A stretch of DNA of 64,000 bases from Penelope pileata (taxonomy: Eukaryota; Chordata; Aves; Galliformes; Cracidae): positions 726,373 to 790,372 of the forward strand of contig WBMW01004867.1 in the NCBI GenBank assembly GCA_013396635.1. The letters run 5' to 3'. Within the stretch, counting starts at the first letter, position 1; every line of letters starts with the position of its first letter. A program made the translations under genes and the position numbers. The notes beneath the pieces are model-generated. The model saw only the letters and a list, made by a program, of their open reading frames with translations, was not told the DNA's origin and searched no databases. This document shows positions 45,061-55,870 of the stretch, piece after piece.

Positions 45061-45479
45061 TTTGTGAATGACACTTCCAAGGAAATGCACAAGGCCATTC
45101 CTGCAAATTTCACTCATTTGGCATGCATCTCCCTCCTTTTAGCTTAGTTTTAAGCCACTTCCAAAATCTCATGCTGGTCCAATGAAGCACTGTAGCTGCT
45201 ATGTGTTCTAATGAGCTGCTGGGCATCAGCTTACTGCTGATGTTTACACATTGGCGATCACCCAGCCTGGTGCCAGCCCACGGCCTGGCCCAGGGACGCT
45301 GCCACTCAGCCTGAGGCTGCAGGGGAGCATCCGTCCCAGCTCCTCAGCCGTGCAGCCTTCCCCAACTGCCTTACAGTGCATATCTCGAACAGCCATCTAT
45401 CAAAGGACGTGGGGATACGCATACCTCAAATATTTACGATGCCTGTGCTTTGAGACCAAGACAGTTCGTCCACATCTGT

Positions 45480-45751
45480 GCGCAGGCTACTTTTAAAACA
45501 TCAAAATAAACCATCTGGCTGCGCAACTGTTTCTAATTACTTCCCTGCCTAGACTGTAAACTTCGGGGTTTGGCACCGGCCTCCCTCCCAGAGCGCTGCC
45601 CAAATCCCGCTCCCAGGCAGCTAATCACCGCCACTGCAGTGCGGGGGGAGCAGCCCTGGAGCTGGGCTTGCCCAGCTCACAGCTCTCCGCACGCCCAGCG
45701 GCTCCGTCTGTCCATCTGTCCGTCTATCTGTTTGCAGGAGGCAACAGGAGC
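45480..45751 (+). promoter_or_regulatory. ITGBL1: ITGBL1 5' flank and probable 5' UTR
   Basis: GC-rich DNA precedes the start codon. A TTTTAAAA stretch near 45492 could serve as a weak TATA-like element. Just before the ATG is a pyrimidine tract with repeated CTGTC/CATCTG units ending TTTGCAG at 45737. This could be plain leader or a 3' splice site for an upstream leader exon. The transcription start is not determined. Confidence 0.4.
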
Positions 45752-45855
45752 ATGGCTGGCACCATGCACGTGTGGGGGCTGCTGGGGCTAGTGCTACTGG
45801 TGGTGTCGGTGGCCTCCCTGCCTGGCCTGTGGCCCGCTGCACCCCCGGCCCTGCG
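45752..45855 (+). CDS. ITGBL1: ITGBL1 exon 1 coding part (signal peptide)
   Basis: The exon holds 34 codons and two bases, ending at donor CG|GTAAGT. It begins MAGTMHVWG and carries the hydrophobic signal-peptide core, with likely cleavage near residues 21-25 (VASLPG). A second ATG at codon 5 (45764) could also start the protein and would keep the signal peptide. It is GC rich compared with the surrounding DNA. Confidence 0.85.
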
Positions 45856-47228
45856 GTAAGTGCGATGGGGAAGTGATCCTGGGGGGCTGGCACCCACCTT
45901 TGGGGTCACATGATAGAGCTTGAGGTGCAGAGGTGGTGTGAGGGTGTGAGGTATTTTGTGTCCAAGGTAGAGATCTTTTATGCATTAAAGGGGGAAAAGT
46001 TGGACAGTGATGGCTGCTTATACCCAAACCTCCAAATTCTGCTGCCTGAGTAGGGGGGGAGCATAACCACAAACGATGCATGTTCTTGCGTCTTGGTGCA
46101 ACAGCACAGCAAGCTGTATTTTCCTTTTGCCTCCATTCAGGACCAGCACCTGCCTATGCTTACAGTCAGCAGCTCTTCTGCTCCCAAGCCTGTAATACCT
46201 AGTGTCTGAGAAATGCAGGTAGTACTAATTAACATTCCCTAGCATGGTGAACACCTGTTTTTGACACTTGGCACTTGGCCTTGATCTTTGTTCCGTTTTC
46301 CTGTAATCCCAATCCTGATGAGGCAATGTCTGATTCTCCTTGTGTACGTCCTGTAAGTCCTGACCTCCGCTGTGTGACACTACTGCATGGCAGAACAGAA
46401 AATCTTCGTGTCCTGCATCTGGATTCCCCTGAATTTGTTAAAACCACAGCCACTAACTAAACTTTTACATGGAAAACAATGATCACTGTTGTTTCCAGTT
46501 CTAATGAAAGCATAGATTCCTCTGTGTCTGACAACCAGAAGACTGCAGAAGGATTACTTTTGCAAATGTACTCTAGTAGAAATCAACACAAACTTGCTTT
46601 TTGGTAGTCTATATTCTGCTTATGCTACCTAGAAGCTCAGAGGTATCTCTCTTTTTTAAAGCTTTTGGAATAATCTAGACAAAAATGCTTCATGATAGAT
46701 AATCAAACTATACATGTATTGTATATATATGCATTTATGTATATATACATTCCAGGTAGGTGTGAAAAAGATGAGCCTAATGCAGTTTAACAGGGTAACT
46801 AAAATACAATATAAGCATTCCTGTAGGTAACAAGGACATTTCTGATGAAAGGGAAGAAAATCGGGTCATTTCAGGGAAGTGGTAGTTTACAAGCATAAAC
46901 AAACCCATGGTGGTAAAAATATTGCCTGGGAAATGGCTGAAGCCACAGCAGCAGGGTGGTTTTCTCTGTAGCACCTGGCTTTGACCATGGCTTCTCCTCT
47001 TGACTGTCCTCCCCAGGAACACCCTGGGCAGCCCCGCTGCATGCCACCTGCCCCGGGCTGAAGCCGACCTCCGGTGCCGTGTCCCGGGGGGACTGCTGTG
47101 CAGCGGCACGGGCAGGTGTGACTGTGGAGTGTGCATCTGCCAAGTGACGGAGGCTGGCAAATACTATGGGCCGCTGTGTGAATGCCAAGACTGGGTGTGT
47201 GAGATCTACGACGGGAAGATCTGTGCAG
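45752..47228 (+). CDS. ITGBL1: ITGBL1 integrin beta-like protein, first two coding exons (continues beyond window end)
   Basis: ITGBL1 encodes a secreted protein made of a signal peptide and ten integrin-type EGF-like cysteine repeats, related to the stalk of integrin beta chains but without the ligand-binding domain or membrane anchor. Exons 45752-45855 and 47017-47228 join in phase 2 and end in phase 1, giving residues 1-105 and the first base of codon 106. The N-terminal hydrophobic run LLGLVLLVVSVA is the signal peptide. After it come CRVPGGLLCSG, the diagnostic GRCDCGVCIC, and GPLCECQDWVCE, which match the first repeat of vertebrate ITGBL1. The full protein is about 490 residues, so roughly a fifth is here. 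The neighbour is NALCN in the divergent orientation, as in human. The signal-peptide exon is poorly conserved in the family, so the start is chosen from frame, splice phase and hydrophobicity. Confidence 0.94.
45856..47016 (+). other. ITGBL1: ITGBL1 intron 1
   Basis: This 1.16 kb intron has consensus GT and AG ends. It contains an AT-rich alternating purine-pyrimidine stretch at about 46710-46750 and nothing else recognised. Confidence 0.9.
47017..47228 (+). CDS. ITGBL1: ITGBL1 exon 2 (first integrin-type EGF repeat)
   Basis: The exon is 212 bases with acceptor CCTCCCCAG and donor GCAG|GTAAGG. One base completes codon 35, 70 codons follow, and a single G begins the glycine of the following repeat (CAG-GHG in vertebrates). 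Cysteines fall in the pattern C-H-L...R-C-R...L-L-C-S-G...R-C-D-C-G-V-C-I-C...L-C-E-C...V-C-E...I-C-A, as in the integrin beta stalk repeats. Confidence 0.95.
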
Positions 47229-47355
47229 GTAAGGAAGCCACTGTGGTGACTGAAGCTTTAGAGAATTAAGAACTTGTATAAAGTCCAGAAACATGTTAGG
47301 AACACAGCATGTAGATACAACAGAGACACAGTTACATATGCATCCCTGAGTGATA

Positions 47356-47465
47356 GGATCATAGAATTATAGAACAATTTAGTTTGGAAAAGATCTTCAA
47401 GATCATCAAGTCTAACCACAATTTAGGATCATTAATCTTTAACCATTAACTAGGAGCTTTTTGAC
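47356..47465 (-). mobile_element. CR1 LINE remnant in ITGBL1 intron 2
   Basis: GATCATAGAATTATAGAACA and TTTGGAAAAGATCTTCAAGA followed by TCATCAAGTCTAACC match the reversed CR1 3' end in an AT-rich, diverged form. Confidence 0.8.
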
Positions 47466-49090
47466 AGAGCCTCATTACACTGGAGAGTGGGAAAACTCTG
47501 AACGGGATTGTTGGGGCATCCAAGGAGATTAAAAGATATAAGTCAAAGGCACTGCCTCTACCATAAAATGGGACTCAACTCATTTCTTTAGCAGAAGCAG
47601 GAATCACTATGGTGAGGGGGCTCTACAAACTGTGTTTTGAATCTAACATGGGATGCAATACTGCGTGTTTTTTTTCAAGTAATATTGCTGCATTTGAACT
47701 GCTCATCTAATAATGGTGTCCAGTATCTACCAAAGCTTTAAACTTTTGCTAAACAATCACTTTTCTCCTGTTATGTTTTTTCTTCTCCTGCTATGAGGAA
47801 GAACTTTTGCTGTAACAGGTATCACACTGAGGGCATATAAATATGAAAATGCTGTTTTTCTCCAAGTAGAAATAACACTTTGCAAATAGAGACTTAGAAC
47901 AACATAATTGTATTGTGGTTTCTGAGATTTCCCCACTAACACTGTATTCTTAAATGGCAGATTAAATAACACACTTTTCTGGGATAGAATTTAGTCCCTG
48001 CCAGTTGCTGGAACATGTCGCTTGGTTTGCATCTAAACATTATCACTCTTTCATCTTTCCAGCTGTCTTTACTTAAGTTTCTGGGCTATTTCTGTCAGAT
48101 TTTGGATTTTTTTTTTCTCTAAAGCAGCTTAGAATAGGATTTTAGAAAAGAGCAGGGAGAAGAAATGCCATCACATTCCTTAGGGGATTGAGTCTGGATC
48201 TTGATGAAAGGGGCCACATGGGCACTTCATTTCTAGTATCCCTGCTTAAACAGCTTTACCAGATTCACACAAACGTGTCATCTTTTCAAGCCAAAAACTG
48301 CAATTAGGTCAATGGGAATGTCAGAGGAATTCTGCTAGGAAGAGGATAATACAAATGCATTCCAGCAGTGGGTTTGGCAAATTTTATAGGAAAAAGAGAG
48401 CAACTTATTTTAGCAACAATGTAGCTAAGAATAAGAAGTCCAGTAATAATATGAGAAGATCAAGAACGGATTTATGAGAAAATATTTGTATTTGGCACCT
48501 ATGACTTCAGAGTTTTATGGAGAAACTGATTTATAGACTCTCTAGTCAGCAATATAAGTCCAGTTACACAAGAAATATCTGAGGACTGCTGCTCGTGTCA
48601 GTGTTTTGCTTTCCCAAAAGTGAATTTTCTGATCAGTGGCGTGAATTCAATACTCTTGACATTGTTGCTGGGGCAGTTATACGAAGTGAAACTGAAAGCT
48701 CCTCCAATTTTAATATTTTACTGCAAACTCAACTGTTACCTTCCTGTTAATGTCATGAGCAGTGGCTGAAATTTTTGCTAGTGCTTTGATGAAAAGAAGT
48801 GCTGACAGGATAAACAAAACCAAGAGATTTCTAATGATATCTAGCTTTTGTGTAGCACTTCATGCATCAGTTTTAAAACACAAATGTTAAATGATTCAAT
48901 GTTTTTTTTAAAAAAGCAGTTTTTGTAGTTGTCACCTTTTCTAGCTGGAGTATTGAAGCAGCATTACCACTGAGATGTCAGATAATTAAAATTCACTCAT
49001 ACACTAAAAAATAGTAAAAAATTCAGCACAAAGTTATGAGTTATGGGAAGGGAAATAGCTGTTAAGGGCTTAGGTTTTCTGCTTGTCTTG

Positions 49091-49128
49091 GTTTTTTTTT
49101 GGATTTTTTTTGTTTGTTTGTTTTTTTG
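49091..49128. repeat. T-rich low-complexity tract
   Basis: T runs with interspersed GTTT units in ITGBL1 intron 2. Confidence 0.85.
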
Positions 49129-50508
49129 TCAATAGTGTTGCAAGTTGAACTGATTTTGTTGGAGTTCAGGGTTGACCAGCACTGCAGGAGAGCAGGTCCC
49201 AGGTAACTTTTTCAGGGCCGAGACTCAAGAGTCTGGATCTGGCTGGTGGAAATCTTGCTTCCAGGGTGTGCTTGCTCAGTCATGTCTACTGTAACTGGCA
49301 AGAGGCTGGTCCATGTGTTGTATGACTAACATCCTCCTCTCTCCACCCAGAAAAACTTCGAAGGTAAATTTGCAGGAGTACTACCCTGATGTGGTTGGCA
49401 TCAGTAAATATTGATCCTCAAAGACCAATGTGACTTCCTTTATTTTCCTTTCAATCCTGTGGTCTTGTTTTACGGCACATCAGAAAAACACTGTCAGTAT
49501 TTTGGTTTTATTACACCAGCTCTTCTGTGTATGCCAAGTATGGGGAATTTCACAATCTTGTCTTCATGTTCTGAAAACAAACTTTGCACTGGTATTGCTA
49601 CTACATTTATTCACTGTGTGAATCTACCACTTTTGCATCCAGATATGTCTTGTTTGTTACTTTATTTCACTGCTCTTAGGCAAAGTGTTTCAGCAGAAAA
49701 AAAATTGCTTGTTGACTGGCCATTCACTGAGCAGTATCTTCTGATGTTTCTACATTTTAAGCCACCAAGCTGATTTCCTATGTATGACATATTTTCCTTT
49801 CTTTGCATTTTAAAGCAAATTTTTTTGACTCAGTGATGAAATTATATTCCTTTTAGGTGAACAGCCAAAATGTCTCACTGCATTTCTGCTCTTGTTTTCT
49901 TTTCTTGTGTGCTTTTATTTTTCCTATTTTTAGTTTGATATTTACTGCACAATTTCTTTGCTATTCTCTCCTGATGAGTATAATAACAATAGCTGCTGAG
50001 CGGGACTGCGTGCAGAACTTCTAGACACTAATTGAATATTTCTCTAGAGAGCCGTGGTATTTGAGACGCATGTGGTTTCAAATGAGCTGCATTTCAACCT
50101 GCCAGAATGATGGTTTTCTCAAGTGACTGATGTGTAATCATCAGTGATGTTCATCATCGGAACTGGACAGATAGAGTTGTCTGTGTCACTAGCACCAAAG
50201 ACAGTTATCTCGGTGTTTCCCTGCCAATCAGTTCAGACATATTTTCATTTCCGTCTCCTGTCCCAAGCAAAACAAAATACTTAGTTGCTCAGTATGCAGC
50301 TCAATATTTTCAAGGGACTTTCTGGGTCAGATCCACCTTCTGGACCAGACACTGGAAACTCATATTCTGAAGAGGGAAGGCCTGAAGATAGAAGTCCATC
50401 TGTGTATCTGTTGCTTTTTCATATCACTTTATGTAAGCAATGGAAAAGAAATTATTCAATGAGTAATGAAGAAAAGCAGATACAAATGTCTTTCCCTGAC
50501 CTTTTACT

Positions 50509-50534
50509 GTCCATTGCTCACGTCCATTGCTCAC
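50509..50534. repeat. Perfect 13-base tandem duplication
   Basis: GTCCATTGCTCAC occurs twice head to tail with no difference. Confidence 0.95.
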
Positions 50535-53500
50535 ATCTGATTGGTTAGCTTTGTGTTTCCATAGTTATTAAGATTTGATAAACAATTCTTCCTCTTCCAA
50601 ACTGAAATTGAGAATGAATTTCAAAGAATATTTTGAACTGATGCTCCTTGCAGGAAAGCCCAATGTTGTTTTTAGACAGGGCTGTTTCAGTTGAGTTGGA
50701 AGTGTTCTAACAACTGCACTTTGTGTTCCTATTGAAGTGAGGTCTGTGATGCTGATTTTTCATTGAGCATATTTCTTGCTAAAAGTGTGAAGAAAAGCCA
50801 GTCTGTAGTCTGCATTGATTGCCATTTAATCTGAAGTGAAATTCCAAGTCTCAGACTTTGGAAACAGGTCTAAGGCTTTTCACTGCCAAAATTCAGTGGT
50901 GGCACGTGATCATTTTAGACACAGCCTCCTAAAATGTCTAAGTTAAAAAAGAAGGCAGAAGGGTACTGATGAAAATGGAGCTTACAGTTCTTATTGATTT
51001 GATTTGCTGTAGCCTGGATTTCAGAACTTGGCTTCAAGTGACATTTCACAGGAGGAGTTTGTAAGTGTGATAACAGCAAATGCATTCAATTCAAAACAGG
51101 TCCCTCCGATTCTAATAGGAGTGAAATTGTGATAGCACAGACCTCATTTTGGTCTCGTTACCTTGCTGTGTGCATGTTGTCCCAGGCAGACTTACAAAGC
51201 TGATATTATCCTCAGCTTTCTGCTGTTGATGCCTAAAACAGGTAAATTTAAGCAGCCTTGAATACACCTACAACTGCTGCAATTCCAAATGCAGCATGTA
51301 CATTCATAGCAGTGACAAGTGAGGCATGAGGAGGAAGCTCTCACAGAGACTGTAAGGGAGATTACAAGAAGGGAGGCATTTTAAAAGTGTCTCATTAAAT
51401 GCTTTGTTGTTAAAGACTCAGCCACCCTTTTAAGCACTTTCAATCCCTTGTGCTTTCCAAACTAAAGCATTTATATGCAGATATTACTTGTAGAAAATAT
51501 GTGATAATTTAAAAAAATAAAAGCAAATACAATGGATTGGTGGAAGGAGAGGCTTTTCACAGCCTCCAGCAGAATTGGAATGCAGCCCTGAAGGCCATCA
51601 CCAACAGAGAAGTGGGGATGGGAGCAGCACCTCCTGCACCTTTCACACTTCTTCAGACTAGGACAGCAAGCCTGTCTGCTGCAGAGAAAAAGTAAACCTT
51701 TTTCGACGATGTAAATAACTGTTCCGGAATGGTTTGGAACTTTTATGCTGTTCATGGGCTGATAACGATCTTAAGTCTTTCTTTTTTTGTTTTAAAGTAT
51801 TTTCTTTATGACAAAATTACTTTCACAGACTATGCTCTCTTATGAACATCTGTGTTTCATTTCCATTAATATAGAAAAGATGGATGATAGATAATGGTGT
51901 ACTTAATATTATAGAAGAGTGTATTAATGATCTTACCTGCTTCAGTACTGGATGGTTTTATTAAGTGTTCTTATGACAGCCTTTTTTAGATGAACTGACT
52001 TGCTTGATAATATTTTCTGTGCTTATTTAAAGTTTTATTGTTGGTAGGTGGTCCTATAATGGGCTTCAAACCATCCATCACTTCTGCTACTGGACTGTAG
52101 ACCTTTAGTTTCTTTCAGCTTTTACTTTCCCTAGAGAGAGTGGATTTGTTTTGGCCCAAATCACTTGCAATTTTTGCTCATAGTAACAATTCTAGATTGA
52201 AAGACACATATCCAGACCCAGAGGTTTGTTTTCCTTCACTCTTCTGTTCCAGGTTTGGGTACATAATGAAAATAATGTTCTTTAAGCAATATTTTAAAAT
52301 ACTATTTCCAAACTTCCTTTCCTAGTAAGGGAGTAGGTTCTTATCTGCAGATAGAGCTTCTGGAGGTGGTATGTAGGGAGTGGACTGAAACACCAGCTCA
52401 AGCAACTGTGGGATCAGATTTTCATGTAAGAAAGATAAAAGCTTCAGAAGAGTTTAATTGCAGTTGCACCTGCCCCCTTTCTTGAAAAAGCAGTTCCTAA
52501 AGCTCCTAAGACATGCATCATCCTTTTGTCTGTCCCACGGAGAAGCAGCGTTGATATAATCCAAGTTATTTTTTCATCAGTGGCTCAAAAAGTGGCAGCC
52601 AGTCTTCAGAGGCCTACCTGTGGCTCTTTATGGGGAAAGTGACTGGGAACGCCAACTCTAACCCTGGTCTGGAAATCAGTGGACTGAGTAATAACATTAT
52701 GACGTGGAAAACGTTGCAGCCAAGCTTTATTGCCTTGGCAGCCGCATGTGGCAGCAGATGTTGTATCTGGAGCAACTGGCCACAGCATTGTGTTCCTGGG
52801 GGCAAAGTTATTCTAGCAGCTTTTAAACTGGAAAGGGTAGCAGCAACAAATGTGTTGTATAACTGCGGTCTGACTTTCAGCAATAAGGCTGAGGCCTTCT
52901 GTTGCGGAATCATAGAAATCAGTACTGCAAGTGTACTTGGCTTTTTGTCAGTTGATTTTATAGCCAGGTAAATTTTGTGGAAAGCAGATAAACAGTACTA
53001 AATGTATTTAAAATCATAAAGTGATGTTAAAGCATTTCATTGGAGCACTGTTGTAAGACTGGTACTTCTAGTGACCATCTTTGGAAAGAATTTTGTTTCG
53101 TTCTCATCTCTCTTTCAGGCCACAGATAATTGTCATCACAAACACAGGCAGTGTAATGAAGCGTAACTCCCAGTCTGAGCTTAGGAATAGATCCAGGTGA
53201 CAGCTATCACTGAAAGAAAATTGCCCATCACCTCCAGAAAGTGCGGTTTTTCTAGAAGGAAATTGAGAATATAGGAGTAATAGCAATTGAATACAGCTGT
53301 TCTCCATTTATGTGGATTCACATGCAGTTTGCATTTGTGGAAATCCTTTTTATTTAAATCAGAATGGCCAAAATTCATTTTTACAATGATCCTTTCTAAG
53401 CAAAAAATTATAAAAAGAATATATCAGTCTTATCTGGCCCAGCCCTTATTTAACTTTGTAAGCCTGGCATGTCCTGGAGAACTCTTTGAGCTCCATCTTT

Positions 53501-55268
53501 CCTGCTTCTGTTAATCAAAACTCATGTGAGAACTACCTTGAACAAGCCACTTTGAGTAACCTGTTCCTTCACTAGCTTGAGATTAAGTGCACCTTTCCCC
53601 CAAATATCCCTTTCTCATTCCCAGGCCCATCATGTTACACTAATGGACTGGTGCGTTTCCCACTGCATTTTTTTTTCCCCAAGACTGCTTAATGAATTGA
53701 AACATAGAGGAGAAACATTGGAGAATATCACTGGCATTGGTTTTAAACTGCTTTCCTTTGTGTGTGGCCTCTGCTAAACAGAGAGGCTTAACTGTGGCAT
53801 AAATTTCTGTACCGTGGTAAAAAATAACTGTACAAGCTCTTTTCAAGATTTAAAATGCTTAACTTCCTACTAGTCTTCTATGTGATACATAGACACACAC
53901 AAAAATCATTGGAGATAGGATTGGCAAAATTACCAAACCCAAGTTTGGGTTGTGTACTTTGTTAGAATTAGGAGTGGATTCTATCACCCTCTTTACTATT
54001 TGGATTAAAAATGTTTTAATAAATGCTAATGTTATGACTTCTTTTCTATCTAAACAGAAGCCTATTTTTTCTGCTGACATAAGTCTAATGAAATCAATAC
54101 AGTTATGTCAACAAGAAAATTGGTTTCTACATTTCCTTCCTTTATTTGACCAGAATCTCCAGTTAATAGCAGACAAATGTCACAGAAACATCATATAGAC
54201 CATGTCATTTGCTTGTAAAGGGTAATGGTAAAATAATAATAATAAGAATGCAATCTCCAAAGTTAAAAATGCTTTCAATCTCAACAACGTTTTTACATGA
54301 TATCTGTGTTCTGTTTTTGTTTTCTTCTCTGTGTTGTACTACTTGAAGAAGTTACTCAGCAGCATTTTGACAGGACATTTACCAAATAATTTTTCTCTAG
54401 ACTAGCAGAGTTAGGCTTAACAGATATGAAACATTTGTACGAAAACATTCTGATAAATGAAAACATAAATCTTTCAGAGTTAGACTTTGCTGTATTAGTT
54501 AAGAAATCACACTAACAAAATCAAGTTTTATTAAATGGTCTACTGATTTGAACAGTCACAGTAAAATTAAGTTTTTTAATTGGATGAGCAGGGTGGATGT
54601 CAATTCCCTTTCCCCTCCCCATTTTAATGCTTTTGTGTATGAGTTCTGTGGGATTTTGTTTTGTAAATAAGAAAATTCCATTTTAAAAGCAACCGCTAAT
54701 TGCTTATAATTTGCATCTGCTACAGTTACATGCAGACTAGATGAGATTTTGTTTATAGATATTATCCAGATTAGATAGCCTAATTTCTCCATAGGAAGTT
54801 TCAAAGAGGTATGTCACACAAGAATATTTTGGATTAAGTTATTGCAGTATAACCTATCTAAATAATACAGTAGACACATATTTCACTTTATTTCATTGAT
54901 GCCTAACAAATGTACTCAAGTTTTTAAAATAAAATTACTCAACCTGGTACTTAATTTAGCAATATCTTTCAAAACAAGCATGTGGTTCCTGGACCTTCAT
55001 GTGGGCTTTTTGTCCTCTTTCTTTCAGGGTTTCAGGTGTTGTCTTAATTTTTCCTTCATCTTTTTCTGTACAAGAAGTGATTTCCAGCCCGTTTGAAGAT
55101 TTTGCCTATCTCTCAGTGCCAAATTGCTTTTCCTAACACCACTCCCTTCTCTCAGATTCTTTGCTGCTTTTTGAGTGGACTCTGTCTGGCCCAATTCCTT
55201 GGCACTGCTCTTAACAGGTTTCCTAATCCATTCCTTCAGCTTGTCAAAGAGCACTTTCTGTAAAGACC

Positions 55269-55284
55269 TGAGTGAGTGAGTGAG
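55269..55284. repeat. TGAG tetranucleotide repeat
   Basis: Four perfect TGAG units. Confidence 0.9.
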
Positions 55285-55734
55285 CCAGTCTCGCTCTCTT
55301 TACAGCTCCTGGTGGCAGTTTCTCAAGCCAATGACCTCTGATGTCGCACTAGTGCCTCAACAGAGTCATTTCCTGGAGGAGGTATGCCTCAAAATCAAGC
55401 TGATCTGCTTTGGGTATTCATAGGCTTGTAGAAGTTAACCACAGCTGTGTGAAATTAAACACTATTTGTTAGCTCATGTTTTATTCATATGACTACTCTT
55501 CAGCTGTAGAAGCTGCTGGTAGGATATGATGCTAAACCACAGAATCCTTAAAGTAGGTGTACACCACTGTGTCGTCATTTCTCTCTGTTTCCCTTTTTCC
55601 TCTGTCTGGAGTAGGTGGCCCAGCACACCAAAATTTTAGTCTAGTTACTCTGAATTATCTGTGCATGGTGTTTCTTATTCCCAAGAGAGGGCATTCCTTG
55701 CCCATATTTTAGAATCTTGTCTGAGGGAAGCTGT

Positions 55735-55870
55735 CACAAGGGATGGTTCAACAGCAGACTGGACAAATGACTGGACAAATATCCGTCAGAAGTGAAAAAC
55801 ACAAACTTGTTTGTGCTTCCAGGCACAGAAGTGGACCAGATGATCTCTTCCAGAGGACTCTTTGAGTCTG
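55735..55870 (+). mobile_element. Possible old CR1 3' UTR remnant
   Basis: CTGGACAAATATCCGTCAGA, GTGCTTCCAGGCACAGAAGT and GGACCAGATGATCTCTTCCA resemble the sense 3' UTR of CR1 families. No terminal repeat is seen, so the call is tentative. Confidence 0.5.

Larger units (their letters stand above)
37991..45479. other. Divergent NALCN-ITGBL1 intergenic spacer
   Basis: No gene was recognised. The spacer contains CR1 fragments at 38.95, 42.2 and 44.7 kb, a deleted mariner at 44.1 kb, GTT and CTC microsatellites, and a 25-bp palindrome at 43.3 kb. Apparent ORFs here (for example 40474-40812 plus) have no recognisable domain. Confidence 0.75.

Noticed and set aside
45621..46081. Minus-strand ORFs around ITGBL1 exon 1
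   Set aside because: GC-driven shadows with no conserved text.
46777..47294. Minus-strand ORFs of 105-135 codons over ITGBL1 exon 2
   Set aside because: Shadows of the coding exon on the other strand.
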